Below are positions 63,999-64,000 of a DNA stretch of 64,000 bases, piece after piece. The DNA is taken from positions 62,001-126,000 of the forward strand of contig CANMCF010000010.1 of NCBI GenBank assembly GCA_947496215.1. The letters are read 5' to 3'. The stretch comes from an uncultured Bizionia sp. GTDB lineage: Bacteria; Bacteroidota; Bacteroidia; Flavobacteriales; Flavobacteriaceae. The notes below the pieces were generated by a model that was not told the DNA's origin, did not search any database, and saw only the letters and a program-made list of their open reading frames with translations. Position numbers and translations under genes: made by a program. How positions within the stretch are numbered: the first letter of the stretch is position 1; every line of letters starts with the position of its first letter.

Positions 63999-64000
63999 AT

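Overview
The window looks like the chromosome of an AT-rich Flavobacteriia-type member of the Bacteroidota, probably marine; the genus cannot be fixed from sequence alone. Three things point there. Several secreted proteins end in type IX secretion (T9SS) sorting domains. Promoters of the TTG-N19-TAnnTTTG type are present. Haem synthesis includes a fused hemC-hemD gene, and a reporter-type sensor kinase with a periplasmic beta-propeller is also present.

Region 1 (1-12.4 kb) is a haem biosynthesis locus. hemA, hemCD and hemE run leftwards with EI24, GNAT and isomerase genes and then hemF. An AraC-type regulator, hemH and hemJ run rightwards from the same intergenic region, followed by an orphan sensor histidine kinase. 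Together these cover glutamyl-tRNA to uroporphyrinogen to protohaem, except hemL and hemB, which are not in the window.

Region 2 (12.4-20.6 kb) is housekeeping and accessory: enoyl-CoA hydratase, a T9SS cargo gene with a homopolymer frameshift in its signal peptide and a pentanucleotide repeat at its end, a radical SAM protein, a secreted unknown, HD hydrolase, PlsC-type acyltransferase, bacilliredoxin and a DjlA-like co-chaperone.

Region 3 (20.6-21.75 kb) has no large gene. It carries a tRNA-type promoter, a tiny ORF lying in a foldable RNA segment, and a tightly packed array of seven tRNA-like units plus one collapsed remnant. Some units fold well (Arg-ACG, Gln-TTG, Ser-GCT); others have lost acceptor or T-arm pairing.

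Region 4 (21.8-31.2 kb) holds a response regulator and propeller-type sensor kinase pair, a large T9SS Ig-like protein, a GH18 chitinase-like enzyme with a perfect palindrome upstream, and a lipoprotein metallophosphoesterase.

Region 5 (31.4-60.9 kb) is the highlight: an apparently complete extracellular contractile injection system (eCIS) in one co-directional block of 18 genes. It encodes a DUF4255 terminator-type protein, sheath, two tube proteins, DUF5908, LysM adaptor, VgrG-like spike, PAAR tip, gp25, two large baseplate proteins, a 1664-residue Ig-like protein, a tape-measure protein, two DUF4157 cargo-type proteins, a SUKH-family putative immunity protein, an M15/extensin-like peptidase and an AAA ATPase. 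The larger DUF4157 protein ends in a putative nuclease domain directly followed by the SUKH gene. This pair is more AT-rich than its surroundings and looks like an exchangeable toxin-immunity cassette, which would imply bacterial targets.

Region 6 (60.9-64 kb) starts with a decayed IS5-family element flanked by 17-bp inverted repeats. It continues with a four-gene cluster of two DUF2589-type proteins, a zinc ribbon and a Cys-rich protein, of unknown function.
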